The translations under genes and the position numbers were made by a program. A stretch of DNA of 64,000 nucleotides from Saccharum officinarum (lineage: Eukaryota > Streptophyta > Magnoliopsida > Poales > Poaceae), in assembly GCA_020631735.1 (NCBI GenBank), contig CM036179.1, positions 27,519,063 through 27,583,062 of the forward strand. The letters are read 5' to 3'. The stretch's first letter is position 1; every line of letters begins with the position of its first letter. Below, piece by piece: positions 1-9,960 of this stretch. The notes under the pieces are model-generated. The model was not told where the DNA came from. It searched no databases and saw only the letters and a program-made list of their open reading frames with translations.

Positions 1-255
1 ACTCTCCCTTGCAGGACGTGTATCGGGAGAACAACGGGGAGGTGTTGCTAAAATTCCGTCTTGGATAGGAGCGGAGCATGGAAACTAACCTAATCTATGG
101 ATCCGCGGGTGGGATTAGGACCTATCCTCACCTATTAGAGAGTAGGGACACTGCATAGATGCAATTGTCTGGTCACTCATGTCTGCTGATACGTCTGTTA
201 AAGGATGGAGGACCGTGAGTGGATGTACACGCTCCGGAGAGACGAGTACGATTTT
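1..255 (+). other. Flank of the gypsy LTR, probably interior of a host CACTA element
   Basis: This precedes the LTR start and has no coding potential. It is repeated, inverted and about 1% diverged, at 13396-13650. A further diverged homologue in direct orientation starts at about 13651 (shared words include GGAGAACAAC and CATGGAAACTAACCTA). Because the right-hand neighbour of that homologue leads into CACTA sequence, I infer that this is the interior of a CACTA element into which the retrotransposon inserted. Confidence 0.4.
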
Positions 256-1098
256 TGTAACACTTCAAGTGTTTAGTCCTTAATTGCATTGCATTTGCAT
301 TTGCATAAGCATAAGCATGTATCATTCATGTTTGTTATTTTATGTGATGCAACACATGTGATTGTTCTAGGGTTTGTTTGATTTATTTCATGAAGTATTT
401 GATAGTTGGTGTAACAAAAAGGTAAGGTAGCCAATCATGACCTACAACACCTTAGTTATACTTAGGGTAACATTTGGAACAAGGTTTATGTTGACCAAAA
501 TTACAAATTTGCCCTCCAAGAGAAGTTTGACCACCATTTGACCCTAGAAGGCTCTAGTTTGACCAATTAAAAAGTCTAATTTAGAGACCTTGCATGGAAG
601 AGCACCCTTAAGCAAAGTTGTAAAGAAATTCATGGGGAACAAAAGTCTCAATATGACCATCTCATGAAATTGACCCTAACATGCTCAAAAGTGGCCCACA
701 AGTCAGTTAGAGAGGTAGCTCCAAGACTTAGAATTTTTCTAAGTCTGGAATCTGACCCTACAGTTTTACTGATGCCTACTTTAGGAGCTTGTAGTTTGCA
801 AACCAGGCCAAACCAGCTTTCACTCATATTGACAAACTTGTAGATCACATGTAACCCTACAACTTTGTCAACATCACCCAAGCCTGGTTCTCAATGGTTC
901 AAGAGATATCGTGTCATGAACTTAGGCTGTCAGTCGGCATCGTTAACTGAACCCCGGTTTCAGTTTCATCGAGCACTACTTTGGAGCCTTGTAGTTTCAA
1001 ATCTAGGCCGAACCAGCCCAAACTCCAATTGACAAACTTGTAGTCCTCATGTAGCTCTACAACTTTGCCAACATCACCCACATCTGGTTCTCACTGGT

Positions 1099-2036
1099 TT
1101 GGGAGTTAATCATCGTGGAAGTCGCTCTGTCAGTCGGTCGTCGATGTCACCATTCACCGCGATTCAGTTTCGTCAGCAGGGGGAGTGGCCGACCGGCCAC
1201 AGGGTCTCGCCGACGCGTGGAGGCGCGGTGGCGTCCGTACGCCGGCCCTGGCCCCACCAGTCAGGCCGCGACGCCTTCAAGACGCCACGACGCGCGAGCC
1301 GGCCTCCATTCCTCCGCCCCCTCTCTTCCAGTTGCCAAAAACACCGAAACCGAGCCGCCATTGCCGTTCTTCTCCGGCGAGATCAAGCGCGAGCTACACC
1401 GCATCACCAGCCGCCAGACCTCGCCACTTCCTCCGCCTCACCACCCTCCATCCCCTTGACCCACCGAAGCCCGCGATTTGACTCAAGGTGAGCCGCATTG
1501 CTTTCTTCCCCGTCTCCGAGAGGTCGCTGGAGCCTGCCATGGGACCTCACCGTGGTCGGGGTGCTTCGGGTCTCTCTCCATCCTCCCTTCCTATCAAAAT
1601 GGATTCGCCTAGCTTCGGTGAAGCTTGTACCGAGCCTAGACCGCACCGTACATCCTCACCGGCGACGGTGCGCCGCCACCAGACATCACCGGCCACCGCT
1701 CGCGGTGACAAGCCCCTTCCACCCCATCCCCATCCATTCCACGAGCACCAATCGACGCATCGGGTGACGGAGAACACGAGGCGGTGTTCGATTGGCCGAG
1801 CGAGCTCTTCTCCGGCGAGCTCGAGCTCGTCGGAGCTCGCGGGTCTCCGCCTCCCCTGCCTCCGGTCACTGACCGCGGGGGCCCGCCCGTCAGTGTCGCG
1901 CGTGGGCGGGAGCGCTGAGCGGGCCACGCGCGCGCGAGTGTGTGGGCCGAGTTTTCCGGGCCGGCCCAGTTCATCCGAAATGAAATTCATTTTTATTATT
2001 TTGTCACTGATTTTTGTACAAGTTGGAAAAATATAG
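1099..2036 (+). other. GC-rich LTR block with overlapping open frames
   Basis: Several overlapping open frames of 80-182 codons lie here on both strands, for example 1488-2036 on + and 1547-1990 on -. Composition is rich in Pro, Arg, Ser and Ala, with no domain I recognise. The inverted copy (11615-12552) keeps the same frames open. That is expected for GC-rich DNA with few stop codons and does not by itself show selection. I treat it as LTR regulatory or untranslated sequence and do not call a protein. Confidence 0.5.
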
Positions 2037-3194
2037 ATCTAGGGTTTTAATGATCCAAAAATCATGAGATAAATTTTGTTAGGGTCTACATGATGTGTAG
2101 TATTTTAGAAAAATATGGATCTGGCATGAGATGTTTAAATTCTGTAAGAATTTAATAGATCCTTTAAATGTGTTTTGGAATGCATGCAAATTTGTTAAAT
2201 TTATAACTTGAGCTGTAGTGTTCCATAAATCATGAAATTTGGTGGGTAGGTTACTCTATGCTAGCCCTAGCTCTGGTAAAAATTTGGGCATCAGTGCTTA
2301 AGTAATTTCCAAGTTATAAGGCTATCATTTTATTCTAGGAGATAATTGAAGGAATTTTTGTAATTTTTCTACATGTGCAATGTTCTTGTAACTTTTTGGA
2401 GAATGTCTTGGTACCCTATACTGTCCAGAAAAATTAAGAAATCTGTTGTTTGACACTTTTACTATGCTTTGTTATTTATACAAAAATCAGCCTTTTGGGC
2501 TTGTGAATTTTGTTCAGAGAGTTTCTATGAATAAATTGAGTTCAAATTTTTACAGTAGTCTCTTTTTGGGTCAGAGAGTCCCCTGTAATTTTTGTAGAAT
2601 TTTAGGAGCAGTTTACATATATGTTTGAAATTCCACTTAATTACTTAAGTAAATTAAGAAATAAGTTTAAATAAATATTCTAGGTGGGCACACCTTACTT
2701 TCTGGTGTTTTTGTGACATTTGTGAACTTGTAGTAGTATTAGTTTGGTCTTAGAGAATGTTTGTCACATCAATAAATATTTAACCTTTGTAATTTTAGGT
2801 TTTCTTTACAGTAAATTTGGCTTTGATAATTTGGTTGCTGGAAAACTTGTAAATACCAAAGTTGGAGTAAACTTGATGAACTAGCTTGTGTCAAAATTTG
2901 GAAGCATTTGGCTTAGTAGTTCGAGAGTTACTGTTGTTTAAAGTGGCAGTTCAAAATCTGCTACTCTCTGTTTTGAGAGGACAGATTCTGGAACTTGTGA
3001 AGTTTGACATGGAAAACTTAGGAGTTTGGAGTTGAGGTCTGAAAATGAATTGTAGTGCATTTCTTAGGCTTTCCAGATTGTCTTAGATCATATCTTTTGG
3101 AATTGTAAATCTCCAGTTATGTTAGAATCTTTGAGCTGCTGTCCAGAATAACTTACTGTGGTAACCTAAATAATGTTACTCTTGTGTTTGTTAG

Positions 3195-3546
3195 GTGTTA
3201 GGGCCTTAACCGAAGAAGAACAGCTATATCTTAGGTTGAGTAGCTTAGGTAAGTACTTCTCCACCGGAGAAGAGATTTGCACGTACTAATAAAATAACTT
3301 GAATAGAGTATTTTATTTCTGAAATGCATTTCATTCCGAGCATGTTGCACCCATTTATGCATCCATGGTATTTATTGTGCATTCATGCAATAGGTGTACC
3401 GGAGGGAGTAACTCTCCTCGAATTCGAGCCTGTAATTCCGGAGGAGAACCAGGAGCAGCAGGAGCCCGAGGATCCAGCAGGCGAAGGAGACGCCGCTGAA
3501 GACTTGCCGGAGTGCCCTGACCACCGGCCTTCAACTTTTCTCAAAG
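3195..3546 (+). other. Coding-like acidic segments with splice-like borders inside the LTR
   Basis: A first candidate exon (3195-3248) follows TTTGTTAG and ends at a strong donor (TTAG/GTAAGT at 3249). A 145-nt candidate intron (3249-3393) ends ATGCAATAG. A second candidate exon (3394-3546) encodes a strongly acidic stretch (residues such as PEENQEQQEPEDPAGEGD) and ends at CAAAG/GCAAGC, a possible GC-AG donor. The reading frame stays open across the inferred junction. This could be a spliced leader peptide or the N-terminal part of a spliced element protein. It is inference from signals only; no transcript is available. Confidence 0.35.
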
Positions 3547-5051
3547 GCAAGCCCCGGTGCATGCTGAACCTACTGTTTTATAAATTAATCTTGAGTACTT
3601 ATAATTGTTTACTGCATTAAGTTGTAGGAGTTATATGAAAACACTTGTTGCATTATACCTGTCCTAGTCCAAATATCGTACTTAATCCTATATTAGGTTA
3701 GGCACGTGTCAATGCTTAGCCCTGCTTAGTTCGGTAGAAGTCGGGTGATTTCCGGTCATCCGCGAGATGTAGGAAGGAGTCACGAGTGGCTTTATGGCTA
3801 TCGTGGATGGAACCATGCCTTAAAATGAATTTGAGACTGGGCGGGAGTTCGATAGTACAGCCGCAAGACACTTCACGTCTTGGGTGTGGAGCTATGCCCG
3901 TCTGAGTCGTTTAAGGACCGATTCGCTGTACGTCCTTGAGTCATGTTGAACGCAGTCTAACACTTAGTTGGCCGGATAAGTCGTTCCGACCGCGAAGTCG
4001 AGTAGTATGGTTCAGGCCGGGAATCGAATGGTAGGTTGCATCTTGGAGGAGAGAAAGGATGTGCTTGGGGACATTGGCGTGAGACCAAGGGGGGGTTAGA
4101 GTCCCTATCACCTGGCAGAGTGTCGCCCTTGGGGACGCGACATTATTCGGGCCCGCGATTCCTGAACTGTACAAAAGATGACCTGAGCAGCCTTCGCCAG
4201 GCGTGACTCGGTGAGTGTTAGAAATACCCCTCCAGCTGGATAGGAATTCGATTCGAATCGCCGTCGCTCCCGGTTAGTGAGCACTTGACTTGAGCAGCGG
4301 CAACGTAGAACTCATTAAATGAACTGGTGGTTAAGGGAATGATACAATGTTGCCATAATGATATACCTGCTATGGATATAATAATAATGTTGTTTGATTA
4401 TAATCAAGTGCATGTTTAGTACAGGTGCTAAGATAGATGACAGGTAAATGCTAAAAATAACTGCTAGTACAGGTTATAAGAGTTTCAATTACTTATGCCT
4501 TTATGCAAAATGTTATGTCAGCTAGCCTCTTGTGTAAGCCTTGCATAATCCTTGGTGTCATCTTATTTCTGGTTTTCGACGGGTAAGTCTAGCTGAGTAC
4601 ATTCCAGTACTCAGGGTTTATTCCCTCCTGTTGCAGATGACATGCTTTATCAGGGATTCTGCAAGACGTGTCTCCACCCTGCGGGTGATGATGACTAGAT
4701 CACAAGGGCGTGATCGTCTTTTATGTACTTTCCTCATGCTTTTGCGGGTTGTCGATCATCCAGACTGGCAGTATTTAATTAACTAGTGTGTGTGTTATGC
4801 TTCCGCTACTTTCAAACTTGGTTTGTAATATTTGCTACTCCGTGGTGTAAACTTATTTGGAACTTCTTGTGAAATGTAACGTACGATGTGTATGTTGAAT
4901 GATGCGATCCTGGTTGTAAGCAGTTTGGTTTGAAATCCTTCGTGATTTCGATTGACTACCGGGATTATATGGGCTCAAGTTTGAAAATTTGAGCGCTTCG
5001 GTGCTTGTTTTCGTACTTGTGCTCTTATAATTTGGTCGGTTCTGTTACAGC

Positions 5052-5063
5052 TGGTACCGGAGC
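5052..5063 (+). promoter_or_regulatory. Primer binding site (initiator Met tRNA type)
   Basis: TGGTACCGGAGC lies two bases after the LTR end. The usual plant retrotransposon site complementary to the 3' end of initiator methionine tRNA is TGGTATCAGAGC, and 10 of 12 bases match. This position supports the LTR boundary at 5049. Confidence 0.8.
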
Positions 5064-5826
5064 ATAATTCAACATTAAACACATCTTACGGGTAATTAAA
5101 AACAAAAGTATTTGTTTATAAAAAGGGTTAAAAACTATAAAAATTATTTTTTTGGTATGCCAGTGATCACAACCCTTAGCCCAAATAAGGACTCTTAGGT
5201 GGCTTATTATAAAGACTAACTTGGGGGCCTTGTTTGTTTTTGTTTCGTCGTCCATACGGCGTGATATCGTATGGATGCCATCCACTTGGGTGGTAATGTA
5301 TGGATCAATTGCCTCGACGCTCTGGTAAGTGTGAGTTGTGAGAGCATGATCGTCCAACCGGCGATCTAGGGGAGAGTAGTTTTGGTGACTTGCATACTTA
5401 CATGTTTAAACCATGTAATTACGTAAGCACTTAATTGTGGGAACCTTTATATCGGGTAGCTTTGATACTGAAGTATATCCATCAGGGGATGTGTATATGG
5501 AAAGTATTTAAATTACTGCTTTCTTGTGTGCTTATATTGGGAAACTGTTGGGCTGAAATGAGGTTTTCTGCAGGTACACTAACAGCGTAACGAGTAGACC
5601 GATAGTTTCGCTTATATGAGAGAACGTATGTATGCCACCGCCTAGCGTTAGAACTTTAGGTTTCTACTAAGGTGAGAGGGCGTACGGAACGTGCATGCAT
5701 CATGTTTAATTATATCATACATATCATTTACTCCCTCCTTAAAAATTTTCAGTACTCCCGACTAAAGTAAATTTCGTATCCCCTAAATGATCCTCACTTT
5801 AAGTCGTATCTTATCTGTTGCTACAG
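5064..5826 (+). other. Leader between primer site and upstream ORF
   Basis: No convincing ORF is present. The last 30 bases are moderately pyrimidine-rich and end TTGCTACAG directly before the ATG at 5827, so the leader may be removed, at least in part, by splicing. A second acceptor-like CTGCAG occurs at 5568-5573. Confidence 0.5.
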
Positions 5827-6441
5827 ATGGCACGTACCAAGAGGACCGCTCGTAAGTCCACTGGGGGTAGGGCACCGCGTCACCAGCTCGCTCCACGTGA
5901 GCCCCGCACTGAGCCTACTGAGGTGGAAAGGCTGAGGGCAGAGTTGGCTGAAGTGACTGCTGCTAGGAATGCAGCACGGCAACAACTGGAACAAGTGATT
6001 CATGATCGTGATCAAGAGACGCTTGCAGTCCAGAGGTTGACAGTGGCAAATCGCAACTGTCAACGCATGTTGGTCCGTGTGATGGAACAGAGGGATGAAG
6101 CCTGGCACGAGGAGAACGTTCTGAGAGCTCGTCAGTTTGAGCTCGAGCAACAGTTGGAGAACGCTGAAGAATACAATGATAATCTTCATGAAGAAGTGCA
6201 CCGCCTGAACAACGAGCTTAATCCCCTGCTGCCTAGAAACAACAATGTAGATGAAGATATGGGATCAGGAATCTTCATGGCTGAGGATGATGATGAAGTG
6301 GAGGTTGATGGGCCACAGGATGCCCCACCTGCAGAAGCACCAGAGGAAGAGCCAGAAGAAGAAGAAGACGAGGAGTTAGAGCCTGTCAGTGATGAGGACG
6401 GCGGGGAGATCCTTGACACTGACTCGGAGGATGATGCTTAG
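5827..6441 (+). CDS. Extra retrotransposon ORF: histone H3 tail-like N-terminus, coiled coil, acidic C-terminus
   Basis: This ORF encodes 204 residues upstream of gag in the same orientation. After the initiator Met (expected to be removed before Ala) the protein reads ARTKRTARKSTGGRAPRHQLA-like. It matches the canonical H3 tail at 18 of 21 positions, differing at Q5R, K14R and K18H, and then diverges. Residues about 33-135 form a long heptad-rich, charged coiled coil. Residues about 145-204 are very acidic, with runs of E and D. There is no transmembrane segment, zinc finger or capsid-like fold that I can recognise. I chose ATG 5827 because it starts exactly at the H3-like tail and follows a CAG acceptor-like site. 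The frame is intact although gag-pol next door is frameshifted. The function is unknown; a chromatin-mimic accessory protein is my inference. I recall additional ORFs upstream of gag in some rice gypsy elements, so the ORF position may not be new even if the tail is. Confidence 0.75.
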   Translation: MARTKRTARKSTGGRAPRHQLAPREPRTEPTEVERLRAELAEVTAARNAARQQLEQVIHDRDQETLAVQRLTVANRNCQRMLVRVMEQRDEAWHEENVLRARQFELEQQLENAEEYNDNLHEEVHRLNNELNPLLPRNNNVDEDMGSGIFMAEDDDEVEVDGPQDAPPAEAPEEEPEEEEDEELEPVSDEDGGEILDTDSEDDA

Positions 6442-7098
6442 AGTAGTCATCACGTGCCTATAATGTTAGGATCGTCTTTTGTGCCCTCCCTGTGAAGGAG
6501 TGAGGCCTTGTAATAACTTGACTTTGGGATGTAAGGTTGAACCGTATGTTTCCTGAATGTAGTTTGAACCTGTTAATTTCGATCACAACTTGATGTCTTA
6601 TTATGTTGCGTTCGATGATGGTGTCACGATTAGCACCCTTCGGTGCCGCGACGAAACCGAGGGCCTCCTATGGCGCGCGACATAAGGCTGTGCTGCTTGG
6701 CACGCGCAGGTATCGAGGTGGCTAGTCATGATCCACCATGGAACTCTTCATTGAGAAGTCTCTTTGTGGTCAGTTTGAAGTAGCCTTTCACAGTCAACTA
6801 AAAATCTTGAGATCGAATCCAAGTACCGTGCAAAAGGTCAAAAATCACGTAGATAGCAACGTAAACGGTCCGGTAACCGTTGTGCTCCCTGTGAGTGAGC
6901 CTTTATCAAAGAGCATCTTGTTGGATTACCAAGTATGATCTCGTCAAATGATGCGCTAGAATGGATTGTGCGGTTGTGATGAATTATTGTGCCTTAATTA
7001 TTATGAGAAATCTATTCATACAGTCAGATTGACATTTCGCAATAATTCATCTACAAATTTCCCACATCGTCAGTGCTCATTGGCTATGCATTTTGCAG
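6442..7098 (+). other. Spacer between upstream ORF and gag
   Basis: About 650 bp without a supported gene. A 66-codon open frame at 6738-6938 has no recognisable features. The end (GCATTTTGCAG directly before the gag ATG at 7099) again resembles a 3' splice site, so gag may be translated from a spliced or an internally initiated transcript. Confidence 0.5.
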
Positions 7099-8160
7099 AT
7101 GTCGTACAATCTACGCCGGGGTCGTGGAAATGAGGAGGAGGAACAGCCGCCCCCTCCGCCACCACCTACTCCGGCTGAGCTGATGCAGACAGTGGTCGAA
7201 GGGCAGCGCATGTTGGCAGATGCTATGCGCCAGCTGGCTAACCGGGAAGCTCGTCCTGGCCGCCAGGGCCCTGAACCCAATCAGTACAGCGATTTCAAGG
7301 ACTTTCTGGATACAAAGCCCCCGCTCTTTAAGGAAGCGGAAGAACCACTGCAGGCTGACGAGTGGTTGAATACCATTGAACAAAAGTTTCGTCTGCTACG
7401 CCTGACTGATGAGCTGAAAACTGAGTATGCTTCCCATCAGTTGCATGGTCCGGCGGGCATTTGGTGGAGCCACTATCGTTCCACACTGCCTGCCAATGTC
7501 CCGATTGCTTGGGATCAGTTTAAGGCGGCATTCCGGGGAAATTATATCCCTCCCGGTCTTATGGCAATCAAGCACACAGAGTTTATGAGGCTGTCGCAAG
7601 GAAACAAAAGCCTGACTGAATACTTGCAGTCCTTCAACAACCTGGCAAGGTATGCCACAGAGTTTGTGGATACCGATGCCAAAAAGATTGCTAGCTTCAA
7701 AAGGGGCCTCGGCCCAAAACTGATGAAAACTATGGGCACTAGCAAATGTACTACTTTCAATGATTTCATCAGCGATGCTTTGACCCAGGAGAACAACAAT
7801 ACTATTTATTCTGCCTCTAAGAGCCGTAAAAGGGCCCTTGAGGCAAGTGCTTCTCAGTCAAGGGCCTCAGCGGCACCGAGGTCTTCCCCTCGCCACCTGC
7901 TCAGAATACAAAGTTCCGTCCGCCGCAGAAGAAGCCTGCTGCAAAAACGGGGTTCCGTAAGGCTTATACCGTCGCTCTGCCAAAGGGGACTTCTGGACAG
8001 AGCAGCTCTAGTGTTCCTCCTAGCAATATGCCTTGCTGGAATTGCAACAAGCCAGGTCATTGGGCCCGGAACTGTCCGTACCCTAAGAAAAATGTCAACC
8101 AAGGTAGTCGTCAGGGACACGCCCATTATAACAGCATTGAGGAAATTCCATCTGGTGAGG
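7099..8160 (+). pseudogene. gag: gag of the Tekay-like element, frameshifted before the zinc knuckle
   Basis: The ATG at 7099 follows TTTTGCAG. The N-terminus is basic, then has a Pro run (about residues 18-24). A retrotransposon gag domain spans about residues 60-240, with typical wording such as ADEWLNTIEQKF, WWSHYRSTLP and EFMRLSQGNKSLTEYL. The frame then changes between about 7850 and 7915. The basic linker and the CCHC zinc knuckle ([14 protein letters not shown], from about 8031) continue in a different frame, which carries on into pol. Gag forms the particle that packages element RNA. The shift could be a real mutation or a sequencing indel. A programmed shift is unlikely because it falls inside gag rather than at the gag-pol border. 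Confidence 0.85.
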
Positions 8161-9356
8161 TGGTCACCGCTGGTAAGTTTCTAGTTGACCAACACCCCGC
8201 AGTGGTACTTTTTGATTCAGGTGCTTCGCATTCCTTTATCAGTCCTAAGTTTGCATCCAAATTTGCACACAAGTTGCATACTGTTGAAGGTGTGGGTTAT
8301 TGTATTAGTGCTGCAAGTGGGAATATTTCCACAAACAAAGTAGTGGGGAACCTTAAGTTTGAGATAGAAGGGCGAAGTTATTCGCTTGCCCTATTGGTTT
8401 TACCTGGTTTAGACATAGATGTTATCTTGGGCATGAATTGGATGAGTCAGAATGGGGTACTCATTGACACATCCGCTCGGGTAGTTATGCTCAGAGATCC
8501 TACAGATCAAAAGGGTTTTCTAGTACAACTTCCCAGAAAGGTTGAATTGTCGGGGGAAATTCATGCTGTGCAAGCAAAGGCGTTGGCTGAAATTTCCGTA
8601 GTAAATGAATTTCCGGACGTTTTTCCCGATGATTTGCCGGGACTCCCTCCGGATCGGGATGTGGAGTTTAAAATCGAGTTGTTGCCTGGCACCGCACCCA
8701 TCTCTAGGAGACCCTATAGGATGCCTCCAAATGAGTTAGCTGAACTTAAGGTGCAGTTGAATGAACTGTTAAAGAAGGGGTTAATTCGTCCTAGCTCGTC
8801 TCCGTGGGGATGCCCTGCTATCTTTGTAAAGAAGAAGGATCAAACCTTGCGGATGTGCGTGGACTATAGACCTCTGAATGCAGTCACTGTTAAGAATAAG
8901 TATCCTCTACCGCGTATCGACATCTTGTTCGATCAGTTGTCTAAGGCTAAAGTCTTTTCCAAGATTGATCTAAGATCTGGGTACCATCAAATTAAAATCC
9001 GTCCTGAAGATGTTCCAAAAACAGCCTTCTCGACAAGATACGGCCTTTATGAGTATCTTGTTATGTCCTTCGGCTTGACAAATGCCCCCGCACACTTTAT
9101 GTACTTGATGAATTTGGTGTTTATGCCTGAATTGGACAAGTTTGTGGTGGTATTTATTGATGACATCTTGGTATATTCTATGAATGAGGAGGATCACGCT
9201 GAACATCTGCGTATAGTCCTCACAAGACTGCGTGAACATCAACTTATGCGAAGTTCAGTAAGTGCGAATTCTGGCTTCGTGAAGTACCTTTCCTTGGGCA
9301 TGTGTTGTCCGATGGAGGAATTATGGTGGACCCCGCCAAGGTACAGGAAGTACTAA
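8028..9356 (+). pseudogene. pol: pol: zinc knuckle, aspartic protease and reverse transcriptase (frame-broken)
   Basis: This 442-codon open stretch holds the gag CCHC knuckle, then an aspartic protease with the DSGASHSF active-site motif (about 8215-8240). The reverse transcriptase follows: [12 protein letters not shown], then [14 protein letters not shown], and the catalytic FIDDILVYS box at about 9155-9180. No start codon at 8028 is needed because this is the continuation of gag in the shifted frame. At about 9245 a single-base loss shifts the reading: the expected finger-thumb linker continues in another frame from about 9246, so the codons from there to 9356 are out of frame. The catalytic residues up to that point are intact. 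Confidence 0.88.
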
Positions 9357-9960
9357 ACTGGAAGGCTCCTATCTCGGTTCACGAGGTCCGAAGTTTTCTT
9401 GGTTTGGCTGGCTATTATCGTCGCTTCATCCCGGATTTCTCCAAAATAGCCAAACCCATGACTCGGTTGCTGCAAAAAGACACCAGGTTTGTCTGGACTC
9501 CTGAGTGTGATGCGGCTTTTCACCAACTACGAACCCTCCTAACCTCGGCTCCGGTTTTGGCACAACCGGATATCGAGAAACCTTTTGATGTTTATTGTGA
9601 TGCCTCAGGCATAGGTTTGGGAGGTGTTTGATGCAGGAAGGCCGAGTAATTGCATATACTTCCCGACAACTTCGGAAGCATGAGGTGAATTATCCAACGC
9701 ATGACTTAGAACTGGCCGCAGTTGTTCATGCTTTGAAGGTATGGCGGCATTATCTGCTGGCAATGTCTGCAATATCTATACAGACCACAAAAGCCTCAAA
9801 TACATCTTCACCCAACCCGAGCTAAATATGCGTCAGAGAAGATGGCTCGAGTTGATTAAAGATTATAATCTTCAAGTACACTATCACCCAGGCAAGGCAA
9901 ATGTGGTTGCGGACGCTTTAAGCCGTAAGTCTCATTGCCATTCCTTAATTGAAACTGATT
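9246..9960 (+). pseudogene. pol: pol continuation: RT connection and RNase H, split over three frames
   Basis: The RT C-terminal part ([20 protein letters not shown]) reads in one frame to about 9628, where GGAGGTGTTTGATG gives a stop in place of the usual GGV-L-M reading (one T missing). RNase H starts with the [13 protein letters not shown] motif, continues in a second frame ([23 protein letters not shown]), and moves to a third frame at about 9760 (one G missing), where [12 protein letters not shown] and VVADALSRK follow. All shifts are single bases in or near short homopolymers, so either real decay or long-read indel errors could explain them. Confidence 0.85.

Larger units (their letters stand above)
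256..5049 (+). repeat. 5' LTR of the Tekay-like element (4794 bp)
   Basis: The left border is set at TGTAACA (256-262) and the right border at TGTTACA (5043-5049). These are perfect 7 bp inverted ends of the canonical TG...CA type, and the primer site starts two bases after the right end. A GC-rich block at about 1100-1980 is open in several frames on both strands and is followed by AT-rich DNA. Positions 3195-3546 hold coding-like, splice-bordered segments. The section 3620-4020 is recognisably shared with the relic LTR at about 53530-53940. A length near 4.8 kb is at the long end even for this clade. The 3' LTR is not in the window, so LTR-LTR dating is impossible here. Confidence 0.82.

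Noticed and set aside
1099..2036. Overlapping open frames in the LTR, also present in the inverted copy, as candidate genes
   Set aside because: GC-rich, stop-poor DNA is open in several frames on both strands. There is no motif, and the copies are too alike to show codon-level selection.
5827..6441. A genuine histone H3 gene or processed H3 pseudogene
   Set aside because: Similarity covers only the first 21 or so residues. The histone fold is absent and is replaced by a coiled coil and acidic tail, and the ORF lies in order within the retrotransposon.
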